Origin: Hyphomicrobiales bacterium
GTDB taxonomy: Bacteria > Pseudomonadota > Alphaproteobacteria > Rhizobiales > Rhizobiaceae
NCBI GenBank assembly: GCA_900469625.1
Contig: UBXV01000042.1
Span: forward strand, 62,001-126,000
Reading direction: 5' to 3'
DNA length: 64,000 bases
In this document: positions 25,571 to 39,086 of the stretch, piece by piece
How the letters are laid out: each line of letters starts with the position of its first letter
Position numbering within the stretch: the first letter of the stretch is position 1
Position numbers and translations under genes: made by a program
The notes under the pieces: model-generated
Databases searched by the model: none
The model's input: the letters and a program-made list of their open reading frames with translations, nothing else
Told to the model about the DNA's origin: nothing

Positions 25571-28195
25571 ATGACGAAATTGCGCCAGTCAGGCGACTAC
25601 CAGATGCCGGTTGTTGACCGTGGCGTCAGGCCGGGAACCGTCATGCGGATCGTGCTGCTTGCGATCGTGCTGACCGTGTCTGCGATTGCCTTTGTGATCT
25701 TCAAGAACGAACTCGACAACGAGATCGTGCTGGGCATCCTCGGCGTCCTCGCCATGGTCGGGATCTTCTTCCTCGTCTCGTCGGTCATCGGCTTCATCGA
25801 GGTGATGCCGCAATCACGGCCGGACGAGCTGGCGCGCGCCTTCCTCGATGCGCATGAAGATGGAACGATCGTCACTGACCGCAAGGGCCGGATCATCTAT
25901 GCCAATGCGGCCTATGGTGCGTTGACCGGCGCAAAGAATTCAGCCGGCATCCAGTCGCTCGAAACGATCCTGTCGCGAAACCGCGAGGCGACGGAGGCGA
26001 TCTATCGCCTCACGAACGGCCTGCACGAGGGCAAGCAGGGGCACGAGGAGTTTCGCCTGCTGAAGCCTCTGGCGACGGCGGCTTCTTCCAGTGGGTCCGG
26101 CGCGCACTGGTTTCGCCTGAAGGCGCGCGTGCTACCGCTGGAAGACACGGACCGCAATCCGCTCTATCTCTGGCAGATCGCCGACATTACGGCGGAACGC
26201 GACGATCAGGAGCGGTTCTTCAAGGAACTGCAAAACGCCATCGACTATCTCGACCACGCCCCGGCGGGATTCTTCTCAGCTGGCCGCAAGGGCGAGATTT
26301 TCTACATCAACGCCACGCTTGCCGATTGGCTCGGCATCGACCTGACGAAATTCCAGCCGGGCTCGATGAGCATCGGCGACCTGGTTGCCGGCGAGGGACT
26401 GACGCTGGTGCAGTCGGTGCAGGCCGAGCCCGGGCTGAAGAAGACCAAGGTGCTGGACCTCGATCTGCGCAAGTCCAACGGCCAGAGCCTGCCGGTGCGC
26501 ATGGTGCACCGGGTGTCGTCGGCGCGCGACGGCGCTCCGGGCGAGAGCCGGACGATCGTCATGTCGCGCGACGGTGGCGAGGACGAGGACCAGTCGGCGT
26601 CGAGCGCCGCCATGCGCTTTACCCGCTTCTTCAACAACACGCCGATGGCGATCGCTTCGGTCGACGGCAATGGCCGCATCCTTCGCACCAATGCGCCGTT
26701 CCTCAAGCTGTTTTCGGGTCTTGTTTCGCAGGATGATGTCGAGCGCGGTGCGCTGATCGAGACGGTCGTGCACCCGACGGAAAAGGGGCGCCTGCACGAA
26801 GCGCTTGCCGCGGCCAAGGATCGCCAGGGCGACATCGCTCCGATCGACGCGTTGCATCCGGCCGATGGCGAGCGCCACTTCCGCTTCTACATCAACGCCG
26901 TCATCGACCAGAGCGATCAGGCGCCTGAAGAGGCGGCGATCATCTATGCGCTTGAGATTACCGAGCAGAAGGCGCTCGAGAACCAGATGGCGCAGACGCA
27001 GAAGATGAATGCGGTCGGCACGCTTGCTGGCGGCATCGCCCACGACTTCAACAACGTGCTGACGGCAATCCTGCTGTCGTCCGATCACCTGCTTCTGTCG
27101 GCCCGTCCGGCGGATGCAAGCTTTGCCGATCTCATGGAGATCAAGCGCAACGCCAATCGGGCGGCCGTGCTCGTGCGGCAGCTGCTGGCGTTCTCGCGCA
27201 AGCAGACGATGCGGCCGACGGTTCTGAGCATGACCGACGTCATCGGCGATCTGCGCATGCTCGTCGATCGCATGACGGGAACCAACGTCAAGGTGGAGGT
27301 CGACTACGGGCGCGACCTCTGGCCGGTGCGCACGGATCTCGGCCAGTTCGAGCAGGTGCTGCTCAACCTCGCCGTCAATGCGCGCGATGCCATGCCTTCC
27401 GGCGGCATCATCACGCTTCGCACCCGCAATCTGCCGTCAAGCGAGATCGCCGCCCTTGGCCGGCGCGAGCTGCCGGAGGAGGATTTCGTGATGGTGGAGG
27501 TTTCCGACCAGGGAACCGGCATCCCGCCGGAAATCCTCGACAAGATTTTCGAGCCGTTCTTCACGACGAAGGAAGTAGGCAAGGGCACCGGCCTTGGCCT
27601 CTCGATGGTCTACGGCATCATCAAACAGTCCGGCGGCTACATCTACCCGGAGTCCGAAGTCGGCAAGGGAACCACCTTCCGCATTCTGCTGCCGCGCCAC
27701 ATCGACATTCCTGAAGTCGTGGACGACCAGGCTTCGGGTGCCGCGGGCGAGACAATGGCATTGCCCCCGGTCGCAACGGTCGCGAAGCCCGTCGCCAAGG
27801 CCGAGGAACCAACCGATCTCACGGGCGATTCGGCCGTCGTTCTTCTCGTCGAGGATGAAGAGGCAGTACGCCGCGGCGGCAAGCGCATGCTCGAGACGCG
27901 TGGCTACACCGTGCATGAAGCAGGCTCGGGCGTCGAGGCGCTCGACATCATGGACGAGCTCGATGGTGCCGTCGACATCGTCGTTTCCGACGTGGTCATG
28001 CCGGAAATGGACGGGCCGACGCTCCTGACCGAATTGCGCAAGAAATACCCGGACCTGAAGTTCATCTTCGTCTCGGGCTATGCGGAAGACGCCTTCGCCC
28101 GCAATCTGCCGGCCGATGCCAAGTTCGGATTCCTGCCGAAGCCGTTCTCGCTAAAGCAACTGGCAGTGGCCGTGCGCGAGATGCTCGACTCCTGA
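25571..28195 (+). CDS. cckA: Cell-cycle hybrid histidine kinase CckA
   Basis: The 874-residue product has two N-terminal membrane helices (about 23-42 and 54-76) and PAS-type sensor domains (about 90-210 and onward to 470). The HisKA domain has the phospho-histidine in [11 protein letters not shown] (about 489), and the ATPase domain shows [12 protein letters not shown]. The C-terminal receiver (about 756-874) has the acceptor Asp in [11 protein letters not shown]. CckA phosphorylates ChpT, which controls CtrA and CpdR. Start ATG 25571 follows GATGAGGA; an in-frame GTG at 25499 exists but has a less likely composition. A terminator follows at 28222. Confidence 0.95.
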   Translation: MTKLRQSGDYQMPVVDRGVRPGTVMRIVLLAIVLTVSAIAFVIFKNELDNEIVLGILGVLAMVGIFFLVSSVIGFIEVMPQSRPDELARAFLDAHEDGTIVTDRKGRIIYANAAYGALTGAKNSAGIQSLETILSRNREATEAIYRLTNGLHEGKQGHEEFRLLKPLATAASSSGSGAHWFRLKARVLPLEDTDRNPLYLWQIADITAERDDQERFFKELQNAIDYLDHAPAGFFSAGRKGEIFYINATLADWLGIDLTKFQPGSMSIGDLVAGEGLTLVQSVQAEPGLKKTKVLDLDLRKSNGQSLPVRMVHRVSSARDGAPGESRTIVMSRDGGEDEDQSASSAAMRFTRFFNNTPMAIASVDGNGRILRTNAPFLKLFSGLVSQDDVERGALIETVVHPTEKGRLHEALAAAKDRQGDIAPIDALHPADGERHFRFYINAVIDQSDQAPEEAAIIYALEITEQKALENQMAQTQKMNAVGTLAGGIAHDFNNVLTAILLSSDHLLLSARPADASFADLMEIKRNANRAAVLVRQLLAFSRKQTMRPTVLSMTDVIGDLRMLVDRMTGTNVKVEVDYGRDLWPVRTDLGQFEQVLLNLAVNARDAMPSGGIITLRTRNLPSSEIAALGRRELPEEDFVMVEVSDQGTGIPPEILDKIFEPFFTTKEVGKGTGLGLSMVYGIIKQSGGYIYPESEVGKGTTFRILLPRHIDIPEVVDDQASGAAGETMALPPVATVAKPVAKAEEPTDLTGDSAVVLLVEDEEAVRRGGKRMLETRGYTVHEAGSGVEALDIMDELDGAVDIVVSDVVMPEMDGPTLLTELRKKYPDLKFIFVSGYAEDAFARNLPADAKFGFLPKPFSLKQLAVAVREMLDS

Positions 28196-28221
28196 GACGC
28201 GCCCCAACCGTTAGCCCAACA

Positions 28222-28257
28222 AAAAGCCCGACGCATGCGCGCCGGGCTTTCTTTTTG
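28222..28257. terminator. Bidirectional Rho-independent terminator
   Basis: The stem AAAGCCCGACGC/GCGCCGGGCTTT (imperfect near the loop) has A-rich and T-rich flanks that serve both cckA (+) and psuG (-). Confidence 0.85.
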
Positions 28258-28277
28258 TCCAGAATTGACTGACGCTC

Positions 28278-29207
28278 TTACTTCGCAGTCAGCGCCACAG
28301 CGATTTCACCGGCGAGGCGGGCATTGTTCTCCACCAGCGCGATGTTGGTTTCGAGGCTGCGTCCGTCTGTCAGGTGGAAGAGGTTGTCGAGCAGGTAGGG
28401 CGTGACGGCCTTGCCAGTGACGTCGTCGCGTTCGGCGTTGTCGATCGCGCGGGCGATGTAGATTTCCATCTCCTCACGCGGGATCTCGCTTTCGGCCGGA
28501 ACCGGATTGGCGATCAGCATGCCGCCATCGACGCCGAGCTGTTCGCGCATGTTCTGGAAGTTGGCGATCGCCGCCGGGCTGTTGAGCATCAGCGGGCTCT
28601 TCAGGCCCGAATCGCGCGACCAGAAGGCAGGGAAGACGTCGCTATCATAGGTGACGACCGGCACGCCGCGGGTTTCCAGAACTTCGAGCGTCTTCGGAAT
28701 GTCGAGAATGGCCTTGGCGCCGGCGCAAACGACGATGACGGCCGTGCGGCCCAACTCTTCCAGATCGGCTGAAATATCGAAGGTCAGCTCGGCGCCACGG
28801 TGCACGCCGCCGATACCGCCGGTCGCAAACACGCGGATGCCGGCGCGGGCAGCCGCAATCATCGTGGCGGCGACGGTGGTCGCGCCGGTGCGGCGCTCGG
28901 CGATCGCAAAAGCGAGATCGGCCCGCGAGACCTTCATTGCTCCTTCGGTCTTTGCAAGCTCTTCGAGCTTGGCGTCGTCAAGGCCGATGTGCAGGACACC
29001 ATGGATGACGGCGATGGTCGCCGGGACGGCCCCCTGATCGCGGATGATCGCCTCGACGCTGCGGGCCATGTTGAGGTTGCCCGGATAGGGCATGCCATGG
29101 GTGATGATGGTCGATTCCAGTGCCACGATCGGCGCGCCACGCGCCTTGGCGGCTGCAACCTCGTCGGAATATTCCATCGGCAGGAAGGGAGAAGCGGGTT
29201 TGGTCAT
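28278..29207 (-). CDS. psuG: Pseudouridine-5'-phosphate glycosidase
   Basis: This 309-residue enzyme of the IndA/PsuG family reversibly splits pseudouridine 5'-phosphate to uracil and ribose 5-phosphate. Conserved segments are ALESTIITHGMPYP near the N-terminus, the central TGGIGGVHRGAE and the distal GGMLIANPVP. ATG 29207 is preceded by AAGGAA. It lies 31 bp downstream of the kinase gene psuK on the same strand. The two form the standard two-step degradation pathway. Confidence 0.96.
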   Translation of the reverse strand: MTKPASPFLPMEYSDEVAAAKARGAPIVALESTIITHGMPYPGNLNMARSVEAIIRDQGAVPATIAVIHGVLHIGLDDAKLEELAKTEGAMKVSRADLAFAIAERRTGATTVAATMIAAARAGIRVFATGGIGGVHRGAELTFDISADLEELGRTAVIVVCAGAKAILDIPKTLEVLETRGVPVVTYDSDVFPAFWSRDSGLKSPLMLNSPAAIANFQNMREQLGVDGGMLIANPVPAESEIPREEMEIYIARAIDNAERDDVTGKAVTPYLLDNLFHLTDGRSLETNIALVENNARLAGEIAVALTAK

Positions 29208-29238
29208 GGTTTTTCCTTGGGAGTTCGGCTGGCGGCGT

Positions 29239-30186
29239 TCATGCCAGCATTTGAGGCGCCGGCACAAGGGCCAGTGCCTGTTCAAGATTGGCCTGCGACA
29301 TTTGTTCCGAGGCCGCCAGAGGCGAGCGCAGGGTGATACCCGCCGCTGCGATACCTTGCCTCAGGCATTCATCAAGCCCGCGCCCGGAAAGGCGGGCGGT
29401 GAGGAAGCCCGACGCCAGGGCATCGCCGGCGCCGGTGACATCGGCAAGTTCCGGCAATGCCGGCGGTGTCGCGACGCACACCGTTTCTCGATCGAAGGCG
29501 ACGACCGCCCGGCCGCCGCGGGTAACGACACCGCCATTGAGGCCGGCTGCGCGTAGAAGCGGCGGCCAGCCCTCGGCATCCGGGCAATCCTTGCCAGTCA
29601 GCGCCCGTGCCTCGGCCTCGTTCATGAACAGGTAGCTGACCTTGGCTAGGCTCTGCTGGAAGCGGACGACCTTTGCCGGCGAAACGGCGATGCCGGCGAC
29701 GATGCGCTCGTCGGTGGAGGCGCGATCGACGAGGGCCGCAATCGTTTCCTCGGGCAGGTTGGCGTCCGTCAGCACCAGCCGGCTGTCGGCGATGGCCTCA
29801 CGCAATGCGCGCCGCTGCAACTGTCGCGGCGAGAACAGCCGGTAAAGGTCCATGTCGGCAAGCGCGATCACAAGATTGCCGTCACTCTCGATGATCGCCG
29901 TGTAGCTCGGCGTCTGGCGATCAAGAAAGGTGAGGGGCGTGTCGATGACGCCGGCCGCGGCGGCGGCCGCAGTGACCATCTCGCCGGCGGCGTCACCGCC
30001 GCGCGTGCTGATCATTCTGACGCTATGCCCCAGCCGCGCCAAGTTGCGCGCAGCATTGAATCCACCGCCTCCGGCCTCTTCGAACCAGGAGCCGGGATTG
30101 CTGGACCCGGGCGCCGTCGCGCCCGCGATGCGTCCGCGCCGATCGATATGAGCCCCGCCAAAGACGGCGATTTCGCCTTCCGTCAT
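29239..30186 (-). CDS. psuK: Pseudouridine kinase (PfkB family)
   Basis: This 315-residue PfkB-type sugar kinase makes pseudouridine 5'-phosphate for PsuG. The N-terminal EEAGGGGFNAARNLARLG (PfkB signature 1) and the C-terminal DVTGAGDALASGF (signature 2, catalytic Asp) are clear. ATG 30186 has AGAGGAAG five bases upstream, preferred over an in-frame extension to 30234. The substrate assignment rests on its pairing with psuG. Confidence 0.93.
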   Translation of the reverse strand: MTEGEIAVFGGAHIDRRGRIAGATAPGSSNPGSWFEEAGGGGFNAARNLARLGHSVRMISTRGGDAAGEMVTAAAAAAGVIDTPLTFLDRQTPSYTAIIESDGNLVIALADMDLYRLFSPRQLQRRALREAIADSRLVLTDANLPEETIAALVDRASTDERIVAGIAVSPAKVVRFQQSLAKVSYLFMNEAEARALTGKDCPDAEGWPPLLRAAGLNGGVVTRGGRAVVAFDRETVCVATPPALPELADVTGAGDALASGFLTARLSGRGLDECLRQGIAAAGITLRSPLAASEQMSQANLEQALALVPAPQMLA

Positions 30187-30351
30187 GAATCTTCCTCTGC
30201 TGTCTCTCGGGCGAATCGGATCGGGACTGTTCATCGTTTCCAGGCCCGCAGCGCGATGCTGGAAAAATCACGCCCCAAAGCGTGAACATGAATCGAACGC
30301 AATTCGAATTACCCATATTTTACAATGTCTTGTTCGGCTATTGCAAAACAG

Positions 30352-30366
30352 GAACAAAACATGTAC
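30352..30366. promoter_or_regulatory. LexA (SOS) box of recA
   Basis: GAAC-AAAACAT-GTAC matches the alphaproteobacterial SOS box GAAC-N7-GTAC exactly and lies 60 bp before the recA start. DNA-damage induction of recA through LexA is the expected consequence. Confidence 0.85.
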
Positions 30367-30425
30367 AAAAACTCGTGCGGCGGCTTCATTGCCTCAGTAG
30401 CTTCAATAACCTAAAGGTGGACGAA

Positions 30426-31514
30426 ATGGCACAAAACTCTTTGCGGCTCGTAGAGGACAAATCGGTGGATAAAAGCAAGGCACTTGAAGCGGCACTTTCC
30501 CAGATCGAACGGTCGTTCGGCAAGGGATCGATCATGAAGCTCGGTGGGAAGGACAGCATCATCGAGATCGAGACGGTTTCGACCGGCTCTCTCAGCCTCG
30601 ACATCGCACTCGGCATTGGCGGCCTGCCGAAGGGTCGCATCATCGAAATTTACGGCCCGGAAAGCTCGGGCAAGACGACGCTCGCATTGCAGACGATCGC
30701 CGAAGCACAGAAGAAGGGCGGCATCTGCGCCTTCGTCGACGCCGAACACGCACTCGACCCGGTTTATGCGCGCAAGCTGGGTGTCGACCTCGAAAACCTG
30801 CTGATCTCGCAGCCCGACACCGGCGAGCAGGCGCTTGAAATCACCGACACGCTGGTCCGCTCCGGAGCGATCGACGTTCTCGTCATCGACTCGGTCGCCG
30901 CACTCGTGCCACGCGCTGAAATCGAAGGCGAAATGGGCGACAGCCTGCCGGGCATGCAGGCCCGCCTGATGAGCCAGGCGCTGCGCAAGCTGACCGCCTC
31001 GATCTCGAAGTCCAACTGCATGGTCGTCTTCATCAACCAGATCCGCATGAAGATCGGCGTCATGTTCGGTTCGCCGGAAACGACGACCGGCGGCAACGCG
31101 CTGAAATTCTACGCTTCGGTTCGCCTCGACATCCGCCGCATCGGTTCCGTCAAGGAGCGCGAAGAGGTCGTCGGCAACCAGACCCGCGTCAAGGTCGTCA
31201 AGAACAAGATGGCGCCTCCCTTCAAGCAGGTCGAATTCGACATCATGTATGGCGAAGGTGTCTCCAAGACCGGCGAACTCGTCGATCTCGGCGTCAAGGC
31301 CGGTCTCGTCGAGAAGTCGGGCGCCTGGTTCTCCTATAACAGCCAGCGCCTCGGCCAGGGCCGCGAAAACGCCAAGTCGTTCCTTAGGGACAATCCGGAC
31401 CTGGCACGCGAGATCGAGACGGCTCTGCGCCAAAACGCTGGCCTGATCGCCGACCGTTTCCTGGAGAACGGTGGCCCGGAAGCGGACGACGGCGACGACG
31501 CTGCCGAAGCATAA
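30426..31514 (+). CDS. recA: Recombinase RecA
   Basis: This 362-residue ATPase drives homologous strand exchange and LexA self-cleavage. Walker [10 protein letters not shown] (about residue 77), the [23 protein letters not shown] region (DNA-binding loop L2) and the acidic C-terminal tail are all typical. I use ATG 30426; longer readings begin upstream of the SOS box and are rejected. A terminator follows at 31539. The gene is single and flanked by psuK (divergent) and alaS. Confidence 0.98.
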   Translation: MAQNSLRLVEDKSVDKSKALEAALSQIERSFGKGSIMKLGGKDSIIEIETVSTGSLSLDIALGIGGLPKGRIIEIYGPESSGKTTLALQTIAEAQKKGGICAFVDAEHALDPVYARKLGVDLENLLISQPDTGEQALEITDTLVRSGAIDVLVIDSVAALVPRAEIEGEMGDSLPGMQARLMSQALRKLTASISKSNCMVVFINQIRMKIGVMFGSPETTTGGNALKFYASVRLDIRRIGSVKEREEVVGNQTRVKVVKNKMAPPFKQVEFDIMYGEGVSKTGELVDLGVKAGLVEKSGAWFSYNSQRLGQGRENAKSFLRDNPDLAREIETALRQNAGLIADRFLENGGPEADDGDDAAEA

Positions 31515-31538
31515 TTGTCACGCCAAGCGTGTGCGTTC

Positions 31539-31572
31539 AAAACCGGCCGCCTTCTATGGCGGCCGGTTTTTT
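31539..31572 (+). terminator. Rho-independent terminator of recA
   Basis: A 12-bp stem (AAAACCGGCCGCC/GGCGGCCGGTTTT) has loop TTCTAT and a run of six T. Confidence 0.9.
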
Positions 31573-31742
31573 GCTGCCGTCTGGACAGCATGATACGCGA
31601 ACGATAAAAGCCTGTGGTTCCGGCGGCCGTGGGCGTTGGAGGGCGTAGCCGTCAGGGATGGCTGCGGGGTTGAAGGACAACGGCGAGGGGCGCGGCAAAT
31701 GCCGGGGCTTGGGCCTGAATTGGTGCACAGATAGGACGCAAG

Positions 31743-34406
<2,664 letters not shown>

Positions 34407-34434
34407 GGCCAAGCGCTCACACTGGAATTTGAAG

Positions 34435-34462
34435 AAGGCGCCCGATTTCGGGCGCCTTTTTT
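34435..34462 (+). terminator. Rho-independent terminator of alaS
   Basis: The stem AAGGCGCCCGA/TCGGGCGCCTT has a 2-nt loop and is followed by six T. Confidence 0.9.
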
Positions 34463-34576
34463 CGTGTTTGCAAAGAGTGCCGCGCTGCGGGTTTGCCGCA
34501 TGCCGCAAAACTCCGCAGGATTTGTCAAACTCGTCTATGGTCTACCGATCCGTGAGCAAAACGCGAAAGGTTCGGC

Positions 34577-35428
34577 ATGGACGAGCAGGCAAGCTGGGCG
34601 ACCTATGAGAGACGTCTGCACAGGGTGAGCGACTATATCTACGGCCATCTCAACGAGGAGCTCGATCTCGATCGACTTGCCGAGATCGCCTGCCTGTCGC
34701 CACATCACTGGCACCGGATCTACCGGGCCGTCCACGGCGAGACGCTGGCGGCAACGGTCAAGCGGCTGCGGCTGCAGAAGGCCGCCGCCGATCTCGTGCA
34801 GACCGATCTTCCTGTCGAAGCGATCGCGCAGCGCTCTGGCTACCCGAACGTTCAATCCTTCAACCGCACCTTCAAGGCAGTCTACGGGCTACCGCCGGTG
34901 CGGTATCGCAAGGAGGGCAGCCACAAAACCTTCGAAACCGCTTCATCGGAAGGAATTGCGGACATGTATGAAGTCACCTTCAAGGAAATCGACAGTTTCG
35001 ACGTCATCGGCGTGGCCCATACCGGGTCCTATATGGGGATCGGCAAGGCGTTCGAGACGCTCTACGGCACGCTGTTTTCGCGCAACCTTTTCCGCCCCGA
35101 CATGGAAATGATCGGCATCTACCTCGATGATCCGGAGCTGGTGCCGACCGACAGGTTGCGCTCCTTTGCCTGTGTGTCGGCCAAGGGAGATTTGCCCGCC
35201 GATGCACCGCTGACACCCCAGACGCTCGACGGCGGTCGCTATGCCGTTCTGCGCCACAAGGGCCCCTATGCGGACATGCCGCTGGCCTATCAATGGCTCT
35301 ACGGCACCTGGTTGCCGCAGTCCGGTCGCGAAGTCCGCGACAGCCTGATGTTCGAGAAGTATCTCAACAATCCGCGCGAGGTGGCGCCGACCGAACTCTT
35401 GAGCGAGATCTATCTGCCGCTGAAGTGA
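34577..35428 (+). CDS. AraC-family regulator with GyrI-like effector domain
   Basis: This 283-residue protein has an N-terminal AraC DNA-binding domain of two helix-turn-helix units (about residues 15-115). The first helix pair is DRLAEIACLSPHHWHRIYR, and the second contains IAQRSGYPNVQSFNRTFKAVYGLPP. A GyrI/SOUL-type ligand-binding domain (about 130-283) follows. This order, DNA-binding domain first, is that of the SbmC/Rob subgroup that senses small toxic molecules. No divergent target gene is evident; icd is convergent across a shared terminator. Confidence 0.92.
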   Translation: MDEQASWATYERRLHRVSDYIYGHLNEELDLDRLAEIACLSPHHWHRIYRAVHGETLAATVKRLRLQKAAADLVQTDLPVEAIAQRSGYPNVQSFNRTFKAVYGLPPVRYRKEGSHKTFETASSEGIADMYEVTFKEIDSFDVIGVAHTGSYMGIGKAFETLYGTLFSRNLFRPDMEMIGIYLDDPELVPTDRLRSFACVSAKGDLPADAPLTPQTLDGGRYAVLRHKGPYADMPLAYQWLYGTWLPQSGREVRDSLMFEKYLNNPREVAPTELLSEIYLPLK

Positions 35429-35474
35429 TCGGTCACAGCCTCGACAGCTCTCGTCCAGTTGCTGTTGTCCGACC

Positions 35475-35504
35475 AAAAAAGAAACCCGGCACTAGGCCGG
35501 GTTT
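35475..35504 (-). terminator. Rho-independent terminator of icd
   Basis: The stem GAAACCCGGC/GCCGGGTTTC is followed by six T on the minus strand (A-run 35475-35480). It lies between the convergent araC-type gene and icd. Confidence 0.85.
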
Positions 35505-35531
35505 CGCATTTCAGTCGCTTACTGGCGCCGA

Positions 35532-36746
35532 TCAGGCAGCCATGGCCTTCTTCAGGTTTTCGTCGATCTTGTCGAGGAATCCCGTGGTCGAGAGCCACGG
35601 CTGGTCGGGGCCGATCAGCAGCGCCAGATCCTTGGTCATGAAGCCCGATTCGACCGTGTCGACGCAGACTTTTTCAAGCGTTTCCGAGAAGCGGGCCAGC
35701 TCGGCATTGTCGTCGAGCTTGGCGCGGTGGGCAAGGCCACGGGTCCAGGCGAAGATCGAGGCGATCGAGTTGGTCGAAGTTTCCTCGCCCTTCTGGTGCT
35801 GGCGGTAGTGACGGGTCACCGTGCCGTGCGCAGCTTCTGCTTCGACCGTCTTGCCATCCGGCGTCATCAGAACCGAGGTCATCAGGCCGAGCGAGCCGAA
35901 GCCCTGGGCGACGATGTCGGACTGGACGTCGCCGTCGTAGTTCTTGCACGCCCAGACGTAGCCGCCGGACCACTTCAGCGCCGATGCGACCATGTCGTCG
36001 ATCAGGCGGTGCTCGTACCAGATCTTCAGTTCCTTGAACTTGTCGGCGAATTCTTCGTCGAACACCTTCTGGAAGATGTCCTTGAAGCGGCCGTCATAGA
36101 CCTTGAGGATGGTGTTCTTGGTCGACAGGTAAACCGGAACCTTGCGCTGGATGCCGTAGTTGAGCGACGCGCGAGCGAATTCGGTGATCGAATCGTCGAG
36201 GTTGTACATGCCCATGGCAACACCGGCCGACGGTGCGTCGAACACGTCGTATTCGATTTCCTTGCCGTCTTCGCCGACGAACTTCATCGTCAGCTTACCC
36301 TTGCCGGGGAACTTGAAATCGGTCGCGCGGTACTGGTCGCCGAAGGCGTGACGGCCGACGATGATCGGCTTGGTCCAGCCCGGAACCAGGCGCGGTACGT
36401 TCTTGCAGATGATCGGCTCGCGGAAGATGACGCCGCCGAGGATGTTGCGGATGGTGCCGTTCGGCGACTTCCACATCTTCTTGAGCTTGAATTCTTCGAC
36501 GCGGGCTTCGTCCGGGGTGATCGTGGCGCACTTGACGCCGACGCCGTGCTTCTTGATGGCGTTGGCAGCATCGATCGTCACCTGATCGTCGGTGGCGTCG
36601 CGGTTTTCCATGCCGAGGTCATAATACTCGAGGTCGATGTCGAGGTAGGGGTGGATCAGCTTGTCCTTGATGAACTGCCAGATGATGCGGGTCATCTCGT
36701 CGCCGTCGAGCTCGACGACCGGATTGGCGACCTTGATCTTTGCCAT
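35532..36746 (-). CDS. icd: Isocitrate dehydrogenase, NADP-dependent
   Basis: This 404-residue TCA-cycle enzyme oxidises isocitrate to 2-oxoglutarate and makes NADPH. It is the eukaryote-like type II homodimeric form (start [21 protein letters not shown]). Substrate-binding [15 protein letters not shown], the YDGDVQSD acid cluster and [11 protein letters not shown] for NADP are visible. ATG 36746 has GAGG about 10 bp upstream; a longer in-frame reading begins far upstream in low-complexity sequence and is rejected. Confidence 0.97.
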   Translation of the reverse strand: MAKIKVANPVVELDGDEMTRIIWQFIKDKLIHPYLDIDLEYYDLGMENRDATDDQVTIDAANAIKKHGVGVKCATITPDEARVEEFKLKKMWKSPNGTIRNILGGVIFREPIICKNVPRLVPGWTKPIIVGRHAFGDQYRATDFKFPGKGKLTMKFVGEDGKEIEYDVFDAPSAGVAMGMYNLDDSITEFARASLNYGIQRKVPVYLSTKNTILKVYDGRFKDIFQKVFDEEFADKFKELKIWYEHRLIDDMVASALKWSGGYVWACKNYDGDVQSDIVAQGFGSLGLMTSVLMTPDGKTVEAEAAHGTVTRHYRQHQKGEETSTNSIASIFAWTRGLAHRAKLDDNAELARFSETLEKVCVDTVESGFMTKDLALLIGPDQPWLSTTGFLDKIDENLKKAMAA

Positions 36747-37019
36747 GAATATGCCTCGTAGTTTAGCGGGACAGCGGGAGCGATGTCCCTTCCTCTTTTG
36801 AAAAATCCTGTGCCCTATAGCATTGTGAAACGGCAAGGCAAAGCATGCTTGGCTGAAACTTTGGGTGGAGGATGAAACCACCTGAGGACAGCGCCCCGGG
36901 CGGTATTTCAGGGGTTTTTAATCCACCCGGCGCCTTGAAAAGATCAGGGGCGACGTTAATCAGAAAAGAGCAGCGAAGCGGCGCCGTTCGATGGTCGTCG
37001 CGGCAGGCAAAGGCATCCG

Positions 37020-39008
37020 ATGGAAATCCGCTCCCGCGTGCGCGACTGGCTTCTGGCCAACGATCCGGCCTTTTCCCGGCTGCGCCAGGCAACACGCATC
37101 ACCGCGACGATCGTTACGTCGGTTTTGCTGCTGATGGCATTTCACTTTCTCATCGCGCCGCTGCCACCTGCTGCCTATGGCCTAGCCGTTTCGCTGTCGA
37201 TCGAAGGCGGGCTTGCGGTGCGCGATCGCACGCATGGCGAACAGCTGGTGACCCGCGTGATCGCGGTCGTGGTCGGCGTCTCCATGGTGGCGCTCGCCTC
37301 GTTGCTCGAGAGCCACCGCTATGTCTCGGACGTGGTGTTCCTGACGATCATCTTCCTGGCTGTTTATGGCAGATCCTTCGGACCCCGGTGGTTTGCCGTC
37401 GGCATGTTCGCCTTCATGTCCTATTTCATCGGCGCGTATCTGCGGCCGACGGCCGATCAGTTGCCGGCATTGTTTCTTGGCGCGGCGGTTTCCGCGACGG
37501 TCGCTCACCTGGTGCGCACCGTCCTTCTGCCCGACAACCGCTACCGGGATCTTCTGCGCGCTGCGGCCAGCGTCCAGCAGCGCGTCGACCAGATGCTGGA
37601 GGAATTGCTCGACGTCGCGCGAAAACCGATGCTGCTCGAAACGGATCGCACCCGGCTCCATCGCAGGGAAGAGCGCCTCAAGGAGGCGGTGCTGATGGCG
37701 GAAAGCTTTATTCCGACTGAAAACCGACGCCCGGAGCCCGAGCCGGGCCTGGCTTCCTCGGATGTGGTGATCAACCTCTTCGACCTGCACCTGGCCGCAG
37801 AAAGCGTGATCGTTCTCAGCCTTCAGGCAATGCCGCCCGTCGCCCTGATCGAAGCGATGCTTGCGCGCAACACGGCCGAGATCGAAGCGGAGACGGCACG
37901 CATCGACAAGACAAACGAGCGGCTCGCAGAAACAGCAAAGGCGCTCTTGTGGCTGCGCAACGTCCGGCAGCGGCTGGCGCGCAGCCTTGAAAATCTTGAC
38001 GAGCATGACCTCGACGACCCGAGCAAACCCGAGACCGACCGAAAGCCAATGCGTCTCGACCTGTCTGTCGACAATCCGGCACTCAAGTCCGCCATCCAGA
38101 TTACGCTCGCCACCGGGATCGCCATGGTCTTCGGGCTGATGCTGTCGCGCGATCGCTGGTTCTGGGCGGTGCTGGCGGCCTTCCTCGTCTTCACCAATAC
38201 GCGATCGCGCGGCGATACCGCGGTCAAGGCGCTGCAGCGCTCGGCCGGTACGCTGTTCGGCATCGTGGTCGGCATCGTCGTTGGCACGCTGGTCGCCGGC
38301 AACATCTATCTGGTGCTGCCGCTCTCAGCCCTCTGCGTCTTTCTCGCCTTCTACTTCCTTGCCGTTTCCTATGCGACGATGACGTTCTTCGTCTCGGTCG
38401 TGCTGTCTCTGCTCTACAGCCTGATGGGCGTGCTGACGCCGGAGCTGCTGCAGCTGCGCCTGGAAGAAACCCTGATCGGCTCGATCGCCGGTGCTGCGGT
38501 TGCCTTCGTCGTCTTTCCGACGCGAACGCGAACATCGCTCGATGCGGCGATCAAATCCTGGTGCGCAGAACTGACGGGCCTGATGCAGGCGGCGAGGGAA
38601 GGCCAGTCGGGCATGGCGTTGATCGTCCGGTCTCAGGCACTCGACCGAGCCTATCGCGATCTGGCGGCCGCAGCCAAGCCGCTTGGCGTTTCCTGGCAAC
38701 TGGTGACGCGCCCGGGGCATGTGCGGCAGACGCTGGCGATCTTCATGGGCTGCACCTATTGGGCGCGCGTCTTTGCCCGCCGTGTCGCCGACGAGGCTGA
38801 TGCCGTTGACACAACCTTCCTCAATGACATCGACGAGAACCTCGCGCTCGTCCGCTCGATCGAGGAAAAGGGGGCCGGCTATTTCTACGACGTCGGCCGC
38901 GTCGCCGGACCGGTCGACCGGCACCTGCCGATATCGAAGGACGATGCCGAGCTGGGACTGGAGATGATCGGGATCTCTCTCAACCGGCTGCATCCAGCTG
39001 CGGCCTGA
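37020..39008 (+). CDS. FUSC-family membrane transporter (aromatic acid exporter-like)
   Basis: The 662-residue protein has two hydrophobic blocks, each of about six helices (residues 25-160 and 355-500). They flank a long soluble helical segment (about 170-345), and a cytoplasmic C-terminus follows. This duplicated layout is that of the FUSC/YccS/AaeB family, which exports aromatic acids or related toxic metabolites. No membrane-fusion partner gene is adjacent. ATG 37020 follows a weak ribosome site (GGCAAAGGCA). The substrate is unknown. Confidence 0.88.
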   Translation: MEIRSRVRDWLLANDPAFSRLRQATRITATIVTSVLLLMAFHFLIAPLPPAAYGLAVSLSIEGGLAVRDRTHGEQLVTRVIAVVVGVSMVALASLLESHRYVSDVVFLTIIFLAVYGRSFGPRWFAVGMFAFMSYFIGAYLRPTADQLPALFLGAAVSATVAHLVRTVLLPDNRYRDLLRAAASVQQRVDQMLEELLDVARKPMLLETDRTRLHRREERLKEAVLMAESFIPTENRRPEPEPGLASSDVVINLFDLHLAAESVIVLSLQAMPPVALIEAMLARNTAEIEAETARIDKTNERLAETAKALLWLRNVRQRLARSLENLDEHDLDDPSKPETDRKPMRLDLSVDNPALKSAIQITLATGIAMVFGLMLSRDRWFWAVLAAFLVFTNTRSRGDTAVKALQRSAGTLFGIVVGIVVGTLVAGNIYLVLPLSALCVFLAFYFLAVSYATMTFFVSVVLSLLYSLMGVLTPELLQLRLEETLIGSIAGAAVAFVVFPTRTRTSLDAAIKSWCAELTGLMQAAREGQSGMALIVRSQALDRAYRDLAAAAKPLGVSWQLVTRPGHVRQTLAIFMGCTYWARVFARRVADEADAVDTTFLNDIDENLALVRSIEEKGAGYFYDVGRVAGPVDRHLPISKDDAELGLEMIGISLNRLHPAAA

Positions 39009-39086
39009 TGTCCACAGATGCCTGGACTTTAACTTTCCGGGCTTTTGTGCGAGGGAAACGGCGAGCAGAAGACGAAGGCAAGAGAC

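Noticed and set aside
31573-31742. A T-box or other riboswitch before alaS
   Set aside because: No T-box sequence, specifier loop or terminator/antiterminator pair is visible, and T-boxes on alaS are not expected in this lineage.
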